From Desmonostoc muscorum LEGE 12446 (GTDB lineage: Bacteria; Cyanobacteriota; Cyanobacteriia; Cyanobacteriales; Nostocaceae): DNA of 64,000 bases. Every line of letters begins with the position of its first letter. Position 1 is the first letter of the stretch. Where the stretch lies: assembly GCF_015207005.2 (NCBI RefSeq), contig NZ_JADEXS020000001.1:4464001-4528000 (forward strand), written 5' to 3'. The notes under the pieces were generated by a model. The model did no database searches, was not told where the DNA came from, and worked only from the letters and a program-made list of their open reading frames with translations. This document shows, one piece after another, positions 53,708 to 64,000 of the stretch. The position numbers and the translations under genes were made by a program.

Positions 53708-54271
53708 TTAGGGATTAATTGCAGAATTAGCCATTTTGACTAAAGAAGTGCGATCGCCAGCTTTCAATCCAACAGTATATTGCACACCCTGTTGTCGCCA
53801 AGTCAAGGTAGCATCTGAACAATTAGCACCACAACTAAAATCTACAAAATAGCCAGTGATACCCTTAGCTAAAGACACAGGTTTACCAGTCAGACGTGGT
53901 GTTTTCCTGGTTACCGCTTCAGCAGAAAGGCCACCCAAACGACAAGCAGTTCCACCACTACAGTCGGGACTAAAACCAAGTAAAATATCGTACCTTTTTT
54001 GGCTAACAGCTTCGATAATTGCGTAAATTGGGTTTTCCCCATCCGATTCAGGAATAAACTTCGGCAATAAAATCTTAATTTGAGTTTTTTGCTTTAACTT
54101 GGGCAAAATAGACTTAAAAACTGGATGCGACTGGATTCTAGTCTGTCCTTGTGCTATCAATTGAGACTGATTGTTGATAGTAGCTACCGCTGATTTGTGA
54201 AAGCTGCTAACACTGACTAATAAAAATACAGCACACACAGCACCAATTTTTCTAAAGTCTAAAATCATCAT
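53708..54271 (-). CDS. exported protein of unknown function
   Basis: From ATG 54271 (or 54268) the protein is about 187 aa with a signal peptide (ILDFRKIGAVCAVFLLVSVS, cleavage near AVA). The mature part has four Cys in two pairs: DCSGGTAC and CGANC, probably disulfide-bonded, with strand-rich sequence (YDILLGFSPDC, QYTVGLKAGDR). A longer frame to 54334 is less likely because it lacks the hydrophobic signal at its beginning. Function not known. Confidence 0.7.
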   Translation of the reverse strand: MMILDFRKIGAVCAVFLLVSVSSFHKSAVATINNQSQLIAQGQTRIQSHPVFKSILPKLKQKTQIKILLPKFIPESDGENPIYAIIEAVSQKRYDILLGFSPDCSGGTACRLGGLSAEAVTRKTPRLTGKPVSLAKGITGYFVDFSCGANCSDATLTWRQQGVQYTVGLKAGDRTSLVKMANSAINP

Positions 54272-54634
54272 GACAAACCTATTTAATCTAAAACACTTAT
54301 TTGTAATACCCATTTTCAGTATCAAATTACGCATTTTCTAGATAAAAAACTGCGAAAACTGGGAATCCTAAAATCCAAAATTAACTAGATAAACATAGCC
54401 ATTAAATGTAAAATACTAACTAATCAAATCATCAGCTTTTACCTTCCCACTTAAAAGTACTAACCGCTGAGCAAAAATACTATTCCCCACTCCCCACTCC
54501 CCACTCCCCATTAGTTGAGACTTAAAAATCTGATAAATTTTTGATTATCTAGATAAAAATAGATAAAAGGTCACTTGACCTCTAACTATTAATCGGATAG
54601 CCTTAGCGTTCAGAAACATTTTATTGGGAAACCC
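54272..54634. other. divergent promoter region of two exported-protein genes
   Basis: No coding frame. Includes a C-rich tandem (ccccactccccactccccac, about 54485-54509) and AT-rich DNA. Both flanking genes are read outward. Confidence 0.5.
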
Positions 54635-55012
54635 ATGAACAGAAAACTAATACTTAATTTGCTGTCCACTTCCACAATTTTCGCTTCGCTGATGTCCACC
54701 CTGGGAGTCTTGAATCCTGCCCATGCTAGTATTACTCAGCGATTAATGCACACACAAGACGGTCGTACCTGTATAACTAACCCACATGGTGGAAAAGATT
54801 TTGTCTGCATTCGAGATTCAGACAGAAAGCAACCGTATACCTCTCAACAACGTTCTGCAACAGTTGTCACATCAGTCTCAGATGAGAATATTGCCATGTT
54901 GAACTTTACTGAAGAGGAAAGTGATGCAGCAATTAAATTATTTGCCTGCGACTGTCCATATTGCATAAATTCCTTGCGTCAGTTGCGTGGTACTGGAAAC
55001 TTGGTGTACTAA
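54635..55012 (+). CDS. small exported protein of unknown function
   Basis: A 125-aa protein with a signal peptide (cleavage near NPAHA, residue 31). The mature part has CITNPHGGKDFVCIRD and a final CDCPYCINSLRQLRG, so up to five cysteines, perhaps disulfide- or metal-linked. It is divergent from another small exported Cys-containing protein. No family recognised. Confidence 0.65.
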   Translation: MNRKLILNLLSTSTIFASLMSTLGVLNPAHASITQRLMHTQDGRTCITNPHGGKDFVCIRDSDRKQPYTSQQRSATVVTSVSDENIAMLNFTEEESDAAIKLFACDCPYCINSLRQLRGTGNLVY

Positions 55013-55348
55013 GTTTCAAAAGCATTGATGGCGATCGCAATAACTTCTAGTAAACTGTTAAAAACATCTTGATAACTTGCACAGATGTATCAATTTGGGA
55101 TTTTAGATTTGGGATTTTGGATGAAAAGTCTTAGTTACAAAGCTCTTCGGTGGAATTCCAAACAATATTACTTATCCTAACTTGGTATAAAGTATACAAA
55201 CCAAGAAAAGCATTTTTAATTACAGCCAGAGGGAAGAAAACGCAAAGATGGGGAGACGCAAAGACGCAAAGATAGAGAGATGAGGTTTTCGGTGTTACTA
55301 TGTCTTTGCGTCTTCTTATCCTTTTATCCCCGCGTCCCCGCATCCTCT
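55013..55348. other. 336-bp gene-free stretch with an inverted repeat
   Basis: agacgcaaagac (55254-55265) and gtctttgcgtct (55302-55313) are an exact inverted pair around 36 bp. Otherwise AT-rich, with tttgggattttagatttggg-like dispersed tract (55094-55120). Confidence 0.55.
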
Positions 55349-58021
55349 TCACTCAACCACTTCATTCACAGGGAATCTATCAATCAGTTGCATTGCCCGA
55401 TAAGCATTACGTTGGAAAGAGTCTGGCAAATGGGGAACATGGGGTATCTGCGATAATAAATCCAATGTCCGCCGTAAAATTCTCACCACATCGCCTTCAT
55501 CCAAAGTGGTGTTGTTGCATAGTTCTATCCACTCCATACCTAGCGCCCATTGTTCCACTAGGGCAATTAACTCAAATTCCAACCATATAGGTAATGCTAC
55601 GTTATATCGCCGTTGTAGTTGGAACATTTGACGACGAATTCCGCGCAATTTTGCCAAGGCTTCTGCGACTTCATTACTGAGGTCAAAGTTAACCTTACTA
55701 TCTGGACGGGGAGTTTCTGTCACCAAAGCGGCAGCGGCGGCGGCTAAATGGTGCGGATCTAAGTTGTCCAATTCACCGCTAGCGAATACTAAACCCAGCC
55801 ACAATTCATTTTCACCCCGGATGGCAGCAGCCATTTGCCCTAGTTGTGTGGGCACTAAGTTATCCAATGCGCCAAAGTGTTGCAGAATTGCGATTAAATT
55901 GACAAACTCTTCCCAATGACGTTGTGACTGTTGCTCTACTGTACCTTGCAACTCTTCGAGTTCAGCTTCTAGTTCGACATAGCGGGCCCGGCGTTTGAAA
56001 ATCGTTGCCACACTGCCTGATAGATGTACGGGATGAGTTTCTACTTGCTCTTGGATGGCGGTAACACGGCTGAGTTGTTCGGCTACTTCTGGCGCCATAT
56101 ATAAAGACTCTACCGGATTGGGAATGCGAGTGGCGATCGCAAATGTTTCTTGACTACCAAGGAGTGACTGTCCCGGTTTTAAGGACATTTCTGCTGGTGG
56201 TAGCACTTCAGGTGGTACTTCAACTCGTGGCAATTCAGCATACAAATCCACGACATCCCCTGTACTTGCCACATACCAACGGTTATCGTGTCCCAAGCAT
56301 ACCAAGTAAGGATCATCACCAGAACCAGGCGTTTTTCCCACCAACACTGCGGTTATAGGTGTAGACACTGGAATATTTTTGCCTTTGAGACTCAACAGAG
56401 TTCCTGACACTGCAAAGCCCAACATCATCGCCAATTGTTCTTGTCTATCTAGCTGGGCTTGTTCTTGCAGGGTTTTTAATATTTGGCGTTCTACTTTCAA
56501 GCGTTGCCGCAATTTCTCATAAACAGCCAGTTCATTTTCATCAACGGCTGCGATTTGCTCGTGTAATTGCGCTAACTCTGCTTGCAGTTCGGCAATTTCA
56601 TCGTATTCTGGCCTTAAATGTAAGGTCGCCATGTACTGCCCAAAACTGCGTTCTATGAGTTCTCTGGCTTGCTCTAAGGTATGGGTTTGCAGCAAGTTGA
56701 GTACCATGCCGTAACTAGGCGTAAACTGGCTGACTAGAGGATCTGGCTTGGATGTGGCCAAATATGCCGCTTCTTTAGATCCTTCAAAGGGAGTTTGCAC
56801 CGTCACCACATGACCTTGTTTATCCATTCCCCGGCGGCCTGCACGTCCTGCCATTTGTAGGAATTCGGAAGCGTTCAGGAGGCGGTGTCCAGTGTCAGTA
56901 CGCTTGGAAAGAGTAGAAATTACTGTTGTCCGGGCAGGCATATTAATTCCCGCCGCCAGTGTCTCGGTGGCGAATACGACTTTAATTAGCCCTTGCTGAA
57001 ATAGTTCTTCTACCAATGCTTTCCATGCAGGTAAAATCCCGGCGTGGTGGGCAGCAATTCCCCGGTACAGGGGGGCAATTTGTCCAGAACGTCCGGCTTC
57101 CGGATTACGGTTTAAAAAATCATCAATTTGTTCCCGTAAAATTTGGGACTCTTCATTATTTACCAGCCATAAATCACCCACTTCTGCCACTGCTTTATCA
57201 CATCCCCGGCGGCTGAAGATAAAGTAAATGGCTGGTAGCATATCCCGTTGCTGTAAGTGGCTCAAGGTATAAATTAAGCCGGGAGCCTCTGGTCTACCAG
57301 CTTTCCCGCGATCGCCTTGTTTCCTTTTGCCCCGATTAGCCAGACGGGGGTTAATTTTGGTTTTGCTGTCATTCAACAGCGGAAATAATCCTTTGGGATT
57401 GCAAAAGTGAAATTCCAAAGGTACTGGGCGAAAATCGGAGTAAATCAGGTCTGTTGGTCCGTGGACACGATTTAGCCAATCGGTGAGTTGATCGCTATTG
57501 GCAACTGTTGCTGAAAGGGCTGCCAGTTGAACTTCACGGGGACAGTAGATGATTGATTCTTCCCAAACTGTACCGCGTTGGCGATCGTTCATGTAGTGGC
57601 ACTCGTCCAGCACCACTGCGTCAACGTCTACTAATGAAATGCCGACTTGCCCAATGGGTGTACCATAGAGCATATTTCGGAAAATTTCTGTGGTCATCAC
57701 CAAAATTGGTGCATCCCTGTTAATGGAAGCATCTCCAGTTAACAGTCCCACCAAATCAAACCCGAATTTTTCTCGAAAGTCACGTAATTTTTGATTCGAC
57801 AGCGCCTTCAGGGGAGTAGTGTAAAACACACGTTTCCCTCGTGACAAGGCACGATAAATGGCGTATTCCCCTACTAATGTTTTGCCCGAACCTGTAGGCG
57901 CACATACAACTACGGAACGTCCAGCGTTGAGGGATGCGATCGCATCCTTCTGGAACTGATCCAGTTCAAAGGGAAATATCGACCTCAGGTCAAGTTCAGG
58001 AGACGGCGCGGGATAATTCAC
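55349..58021 (-). CDS. Ski2/Mtr4-like DExH RNA helicase with DSHCT region
   Basis: An 890-aa helicase: Walker A APTGSGKT (41-48), motif II DECH in [17 protein letters not shown] motif [10 protein letters not shown], the C-terminal RecA domain with [13 protein letters not shown] and MAGRAGRRG, and a DSHCT-like helical end. The Ski2/Mtr4 family unwinds RNA for processing and decay. A basic low-complexity patch ([18 protein letters not shown], about 237-254) interrupts the RecA2 start and may derive from a repeat. The upstream 60-165 bp is a G-rich minisatellite. Confidence 0.92.
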   Translation of the reverse strand: MNYPAPSPELDLRSIFPFELDQFQKDAIASLNAGRSVVVCAPTGSGKTLVGEYAIYRALSRGKRVFYTTPLKALSNQKLRDFREKFGFDLVGLLTGDASINRDAPILVMTTEIFRNMLYGTPIGQVGISLVDVDAVVLDECHYMNDRQRGTVWEESIIYCPREVQLAALSATVANSDQLTDWLNRVHGPTDLIYSDFRPVPLEFHFCNPKGLFPLLNDSKTKINPRLANRGKRKQGDRGKAGRPEAPGLIYTLSHLQQRDMLPAIYFIFSRRGCDKAVAEVGDLWLVNNEESQILREQIDDFLNRNPEAGRSGQIAPLYRGIAAHHAGILPAWKALVEELFQQGLIKVVFATETLAAGINMPARTTVISTLSKRTDTGHRLLNASEFLQMAGRAGRRGMDKQGHVVTVQTPFEGSKEAAYLATSKPDPLVSQFTPSYGMVLNLLQTHTLEQARELIERSFGQYMATLHLRPEYDEIAELQAELAQLHEQIAAVDENELAVYEKLRQRLKVERQILKTLQEQAQLDRQEQLAMMLGFAVSGTLLSLKGKNIPVSTPITAVLVGKTPGSGDDPYLVCLGHDNRWYVASTGDVVDLYAELPRVEVPPEVLPPAEMSLKPGQSLLGSQETFAIATRIPNPVESLYMAPEVAEQLSRVTAIQEQVETHPVHLSGSVATIFKRRARYVELEAELEELQGTVEQQSQRHWEEFVNLIAILQHFGALDNLVPTQLGQMAAAIRGENELWLGLVFASGELDNLDPHHLAAAAAALVTETPRPDSKVNFDLSNEVAEALAKLRGIRRQMFQLQRRYNVALPIWLEFELIALVEQWALGMEWIELCNNTTLDEGDVVRILRRTLDLLSQIPHVPHLPDSFQRNAYRAMQLIDRFPVNEVVE

Positions 58022-58082
58022 TCAATCACATTTGCAACCAGATTGTTTACTATACTAACGAGTCTTTTGTCAACTTCGTTAG

Positions 58083-58186
58083 GAATTGGGGATTGGGGAC
58101 TGGGGATTGGGGACTGGGGATTGGGGATTGGGGACTGGGGATTGGGGATTGGGAATTGGGAATTGGGAATTAGGAATTGGGAATTG
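58083..58186. repeat. G-rich minisatellite (ggggattggggactgggg-type)
   Basis: About eleven tandem 7-8-bp units with GGGG or GGG runs lie between the helicase start and proC end. G-runs at this spacing could form quadruplexes on the plus strand. A C-rich complement-like tract follows (58205-58245). Confidence 0.85.
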
Positions 58187-58242
58187 GTTATTTTTCCCTT
58201 ATCTCCCTCAGTCCCTAGTCCCCAGTCCCCAGTCCCCAGTCC

Positions 58243-59061
58243 CTATTTTCCCAGCTCTTGCGATCGCTCTGTGGCAGCTTTTACTGCTTCAATTAAAGCT
58301 GAGCGAAATCCTGCCTTTTCTAGCTTGGCAATCCCAGCGATTGTTGTACCACCAGGACTGGTAACGCGATCTTTGAGTTCTGCTGGGTGCATTTTGGTTT
58401 CTTGCAACAGTTTCGCTGTTCCCAGTACTGTTTGCAAGGCTAGTTGATTGGCAATGACTCTGGGTAAACCTGCGGCTACTCCGCCATCAGCAAGTGCTTC
58501 TACCAACAGCGCCACGTAAGCCGGGCCGCTACCAGATAGCCCTGTAACTGCGTCCATCAGGACTTCTGAAACTTCTACGACTTCCCCCACAGCAGAAAAA
58601 ACTTGATGTGCTATTTGGTAATGCTTCTGGTTGGTGTATGCACCCAAACAAATGGCGGTAACTCCTGCTCCCACTGTTGCTGGGGTGTTGGGCATGGCTC
58701 TGATTACTGGCAATTGGATAAACGCAGCTTCCAACTGACTTAAAGATACACCCGCCAAGATTGAAATAATCAACGGTGGGTGTTCTATATTCAGAATATC
58801 AATATGTGCTAATTCTTGAGCGATAGTACTAAACACCTGCGGTTTCACTGCCAAAAACACAACTTCTTTTGCTTGGCTGAAAACTTCGCTACTGTCTATC
58901 GTTACAGCAACTTTATACTGCTGTTTTAAAAATTCCTGGCGTGAGGGTAGGGGTTCACTAACTATGACTTCTGAGGATTGATAAATTCCCCGTGCGATAA
59001 GGCGGGATAATAGCGATTCTCCCATTACCCCACCACCAATTAAGCCAAATTTAATAGTCAT
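58243..59061 (-). CDS. proC: pyrroline-5-carboxylate reductase
   Basis: The 272-aa ProC has the N-terminal NAD(P)-binding Rossmann fold [16 protein letters not shown], the IRAMPNTPA block (about 120-128) and the C-terminal dimerisation domain with [13 protein letters not shown] and [10 protein letters not shown]. It makes proline from pyrroline-5-carboxylate in the cytoplasm. In many cyanobacteria proC lies after sepF, pipY and pipX, exactly as here. Confidence 0.97.
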   Translation of the reverse strand: MTIKFGLIGGGVMGESLLSRLIARGIYQSSEVIVSEPLPSRQEFLKQQYKVAVTIDSSEVFSQAKEVVFLAVKPQVFSTIAQELAHIDILNIEHPPLIISILAGVSLSQLEAAFIQLPVIRAMPNTPATVGAGVTAICLGAYTNQKHYQIAHQVFSAVGEVVEVSEVLMDAVTGLSGSGPAYVALLVEALADGGVAAGLPRVIANQLALQTVLGTAKLLQETKMHPAELKDRVTSPGGTTIAGIAKLEKAGFRSALIEAVKAATERSQELGK

Positions 59062-59173
59062 TGATCGTTAGTCGTTGGTCATTAGTCATTTGTCATTGGT
59101 CATTAGTCATTGGTCATTGTTTATTGTTAACTAACAAAGGACAAAAGACGAAGGACAAAAGACTAATTTAACT

Positions 59174-59779
59174 TTATTGTGCCATCCGATTCGGTTCGTT
59201 GCCCCAATTTTGATTTGTAGATGTAGAACCTGTGGGACGAGAAGGACGGGCTGGAGGTTGCGGTACTTCATGAAGAACCCCACCTTGGGTGCTAACTTGT
59301 ACACAGCTTGGCGTAAACAAAAAGATGCTCTCACCGATGCGCTCTTGATGTCCATCGAGGGCGTAAGTACCACCTGCGACAAAATCTACTGCTCGCTGAG
59401 CTTGATCTGGGTCCATGATTGTCAGATTTAATACCACTGACTTGCGTTCTCGCAGCGCTTGAATTGCCTGGGGCATTTCTTCAAAGGTGCGTGGTTCGAG
59501 TACTAAAACTTCCGAAATTCCGTTAATTGCTCCTGGCATACCAATCACATTCCCCATTGGCTTTGACCCTGCTGCTATCTCTTCTCCCATTGTAGGCACT
59601 GGTTCCCGCCAACGTCGATTTTGAGTTGCTGGGGTTTCTTGTGGTGCTGGCTGGGGATTTTCTTGTTGATACAGATTTTGGTAATTATTGTCTGTATCTG
59701 GTTCTTCTTCGTAATATTCGTATTCCACTTGCTCATTTAGACCTACAAAGTCCCTGAGTTTGGAAAAGATGTTGTTCAT
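59174..59779 (-). CDS. sepF: cell-division protein SepF
   Basis: From ATG 59779 (ribosome site GGAGAG just upstream) the protein is 201 aa. The N-terminal amphipathic helix [14 protein letters not shown] is a membrane anchor, followed by an acidic disordered linker, and then the SepF core from about 105 with [20 protein letters not shown] and [20 protein letters not shown]. SepF tethers FtsZ filaments to the membrane; in cyanobacteria (Cdv2) it is needed for Z-ring assembly. A longer upstream frame has no role. Confidence 0.93.
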   Translation of the reverse strand: MNNIFSKLRDFVGLNEQVEYEYYEEEPDTDNNYQNLYQQENPQPAPQETPATQNRRWREPVPTMGEEIAAGSKPMGNVIGMPGAINGISEVLVLEPRTFEEMPQAIQALRERKSVVLNLTIMDPDQAQRAVDFVAGGTYALDGHQERIGESIFLFTPSCVQVSTQGGVLHEVPQPPARPSRPTGSTSTNQNWGNEPNRMAQ

Positions 59780-60140
59780 TGTGTACTCTCCTGGTGCGAA
59801 TAGCCTGTATTGACTTGGCTTAGGATTAATTGAGCCATATGCGATCGCTACATGGGTGGATACTTCAGCAAATATATTGCTATTTGTAGCCTGTACTACG
59901 GGCTTTGGCGATGAACCGACACTTTTAGCAAGGTCTGTGCATCGCCTAAACATAATAATGAGTCAAGATTATATCCTAAGGTTTGTCCGAAGGAAAGTTC
60001 TTTTTACCCGAATTTTACTTGGCGATTGCTCTTGTCAATACTATATCCTTTGTTTCCAATTGCACCAGTCTGTTACAAAATTGTTGTCATCAAATCCTGA
60101 TCTCTAATTAATACTTGACCACAAGCTTGATACTAGTATG

Positions 60141-60809
60141 CTAAAGGCGATCGCCAAACAAGATGGTTCCTAATCGTACCATCGTTGCACCTGCTTGCAC
60201 TGCCAGTTCGTAGTCGCCTGACATACCCATAGATAGGTGCTGCATTTTAATGTGCGACCAGTTTTGCTCTTGGATTTCTTTTGCCAGTTCACGACATCGA
60301 TTAAACACACTCAGAATTTCCGGATCATCCAATCCTGAAGGTGGAATTGTCATCAAACCTTGAATTTGTAAAGTTTTGCATTGATTGAGGGCGGGTAAAT
60401 CAGCCAAAAGTTCTGCCACACTCCAACCCGACTTGTTAGGATCGGGCAGAATTTTCACTTGCAAACAAATCTGGGGACTCACTCCTAGCTCTTGCGCCAA
60501 TTGATCTAGGCGCACTGCCAGTTTTAAATTATCCACGGAGTGAATCCACTGGAATTGTTCAATGGCTTTTTTGGCTTTATTGCTTTGCAAATGCCCAATA
60601 AAGTGCCAAGTAATATCCGATAAGTCTTGCAACTGGGCTTGTTTAACGGCGGCTTCTTGGATACGACTCTCCCCAAAATCACGAATTCCTGCGACATAGG
60701 CAGATCGAATCGCCTCAGCAGAAACTTGTTTGCTTACGGCAATCAATCTGACTGAAGTTGGCAGTGAGGACTGAATGGTAACAATACGTTCGTAAATCGA
60801 AGTGTTCAT
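60141..60809 (-). CDS. pipY: pyridoxal-phosphate homeostasis protein
   Basis: A 222-aa YggS/PLPBP family protein, a fold-type III TIM barrel. The PLP-binding lysine is Lys27 in RLIAVSKQVS; the phosphate-binding Ser/Gly block at the C-terminus is LSMGMSGDYELAVQAGATMV and RLGTILFG. It keeps PLP and amino/keto-acid pools balanced. The gene overlaps pipX by four bases, the known cyanobacterial pipX-pipY operon, so it is the PipY partner. Confidence 0.95.
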   Translation of the reverse strand: MNTSIYERIVTIQSSLPTSVRLIAVSKQVSAEAIRSAYVAGIRDFGESRIQEAAVKQAQLQDLSDITWHFIGHLQSNKAKKAIEQFQWIHSVDNLKLAVRLDQLAQELGVSPQICLQVKILPDPNKSGWSVAELLADLPALNQCKTLQIQGLMTIPPSGLDDPEILSVFNRCRELAKEIQEQNWSHIKMQHLSMGMSGDYELAVQAGATMVRLGTILFGDRL

Positions 60810-61084
60810 TGGAAGGTGCGTTGGAAAACACTCTGAAGCTGATCGTACTCCTGAGATTGCCCACTGCGACGCAGAGTACGCAAGCGATTTTCCAACATCA
60901 TTCTAGCTTCGGTGCGTCCTATGGGCTGGAACTTAACACCTTTAATGTCATTTGCCACCAAAAAAAACAAACGCTGGGCATAAAGTGTCGTGAATAGATC
61001 CTGGTTCTCATCAACCATACAGATCTTGTAAAGTAAACCCCAAGTTGGATGATTTATGTAAGTTTCTGCGTTTTCAGGATTCAT
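60806..61084 (-). CDS. pipX: NtcA co-activator PipX
   Basis: A 92-aa protein with the PipX Tudor-like N-terminal domain (ETYINHPTWGLLYKICMVDE) and two C-terminal helices (RTEARMMLENRLRTLRRSGQ). PipX binds either PII (GlnB) or NtcA and so couples carbon/nitrogen state to transcription; the residues of the TLYAQRLFFLV strand that touch both partners are present. It is translationally coupled to pipY, with sepF and proC downstream. Confidence 0.96.
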   Translation of the reverse strand: MNPENAETYINHPTWGLLYKICMVDENQDLFTTLYAQRLFFLVANDIKGVKFQPIGRTEARMMLENRLRTLRRSGQSQEYDQLQSVFQRTFQ

Positions 61085-63244
<2,160 letters not shown>

Positions 63245-63280
63245 ACTATTTAGAAACTTTCAATTTTCAAGGGTGGCAAT

Positions 63281-64000
63281 TTAGACTTTAGTTCCTACAG
63301 CTAGCCGTATTCCCCAGAATAAGACTAAAGTTGCAATAGCAAACCAGTCAAGGGCTTTTAATCGTAAGTCGTGCCACTGCACCCGATGTTCGTTGGGACT
63401 GGTAAAACCCCTTACCATCATTGCATTCGCCATTTGTTCAGCTCTCAAGAGCAGATTGTCTAACAATCTCTCTGCCACTGTCATCCAAACCTTAAATGCT
63501 CCTTTTAATCCCAGCTTTTTCCAATTAATTGCCCTTGTCATTACAGAGCGAAATAAGTTTTGTACTTCTTCTAAAACTAAGGGAATAAAGCGCAAAGATA
63601 AAGTTAAAGTTAAAGTAATTTCTGTAACAGGCAATTTCAGACGCCGCAAGGGTTGCATTAAGCTTTCTATGCCAGATGTAATTTCTTCTGGTGCGGTTGT
63701 CAATAGATACAGGTTGGTGCTGTAAATCACAGTAAATATAATCGTACTCAGACTGATTCCCAAATCCAAGGAGCGGCGAGTTACTCTGACTAGGCCTTTC
63801 TCAAATAGCACGTAGCTGTATTTTTGGCGGACGCTTGCTTGTTGTTCAACAACATTATTCGAGTTTGCTGGCTGGGTTAATATTTGTTCGTTTGCTGGTA
63901 GGCGTGGCTGATAGTCTACACCCATTGCATCGGGACTCATGGCTGCGATCGCCAGAACAAAAAACGATAGCATTAATAGCCAACCCATTTGCTGGCGCCA
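63281..64000 (-). CDS. CbiQ/EcfT-type ABC transporter transmembrane protein, 5' end beyond the window
   Basis: The frame is open to the right edge (WRQQ before MGWLLML), so the N-terminal part is missing here. The protein has the long hydrophobic segments of EcfT/CbiQ and the signature LLRAEQMANAMMVRGF (two Ala-Arg-Gly-type coupling helices contact the ATPase). EcfT is the energy-coupling subunit of ECF transporters for vitamins or cobalt/nickel. An insert of about 40 residues (ANEQILTQPANSNNVVEQQA) lies after the first visible helix. Its position before the pabB/trpE-like gene and the pipX cluster matches other Nostocales. Confidence 0.85.
   Translation of the reverse strand, partial: WRQQMGWLLMLSFFVLAIAAMSPDAMGVDYQPRLPANEQILTQPANSNNVVEQQASVRQKYSYVLFEKGLVRVTRRSLDLGISLSTIIFTVIYSTNLYLLTTAPEEITSGIESLMQPLRRLKLPVTEITLTLTLSLRFIPLVLEEVQNLFRSVMTRAINWKKLGLKGAFKVWMTVAERLLDNLLLRAEQMANAMMVRGFTSPNEHRVQWHDLRLKALDWFAIATLVLFWGIRLAVGTKV

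Noticed and set aside
59780..59953. 58-codon N-terminal extension of SepF
   Set aside because: SepF begins with the MNNIF amphipathic helix; a good ribosome site stands before ATG 59779.

Overview
The window reads as chromosome of a filamentous, probably heterocyst-forming cyanobacterium of the Nostocales (Nostoc/Anabaena/Calothrix-like). Evidence seen in the sequence: very frequent GCGATCGC (HIP1) octamers, an SLH-OprB porin, a pipX-pipY pair beside sepF and proC, a DUF3318 protein, the cyanobacterial type of HdrB-like protein, heptanucleotide tandem repeats and many dispersed palindromic repeats. No rRNA, tRNA or CRISPR array was recognised.

Layout. 1-8.6 kb: phoU, a Crp/Fnr regulator, an SLH-OprB porin, small conserved proteins and a GT-C type membrane protein. 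8.9-10.1 kb: first copy of a 1156-bp IS630-type element. 10.1-15.8 kb: housekeeping genes (tkt, then acpP-fabF on the minus strand) and a divergent HdrB-like gene. 16-22 kb: a TPR protein with a degenerate kinase domain, an unknown protein and an aspartate kinase with four ACT domains. 22-28.7 kb is an accessory island: a Uma2 protein, an AbrB-type antitoxin whose toxin is gone, a HicB antitoxin whose HicA is cut to 23 codons, a headless second HicB, a 21-bp repeat array, and an NB-ARC/TPR (STAND, NLR-like) gene broken by an in-frame stop and by a 2.2-kb group II intron.

28.8-37.4 kb: a secreted double Tudor-knot protein, then what looks like a split lysyl-phosphatidylglycerol (MprF-like) locus: a flippase-like membrane protein, two exported esterase paralogues and a DUF2156 synthase. 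The synthase is interrupted by a second, apparently identical IS630 copy. An unrecognised 463-aa protein follows. 37.6-45.6 kb: an M50 protease, a DUF4212/sodium-solute symporter pair, a TPR lipoprotein, an overlapping DUF4365 plus unknown-protein pair, an RNase D-like exonuclease and a BON lipoprotein. 45.6-48.6 kb: a 21-bp repeat array, a 2.24-kb IS1634-family element with a 6-bp target duplication, and the fused remains of a DUF433/DUF5615 pair. 48.8-64 kb: smc, a PRC-barrel protein, two exported unknowns, a Ski2-like helicase, then proC, sepF, pipY, pipX, a chorismate-using synthase and the 3' part of a CbiQ/EcfT transporter gene.

Two themes stand out. Accessory modules here are decaying: three toxin-antitoxin modules have lost toxins, a STAND NTPase gene is triply split, and an MprF-like synthase is cut by an IS. 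Repetitive intergenic DNA has also entered genes: low-complexity segments interrupt aspartate kinase, SMC and the TrpE/PabB-like protein without breaking their frames, and the same palindrome sits twice, in two different frames, in the SMC coiled coil.
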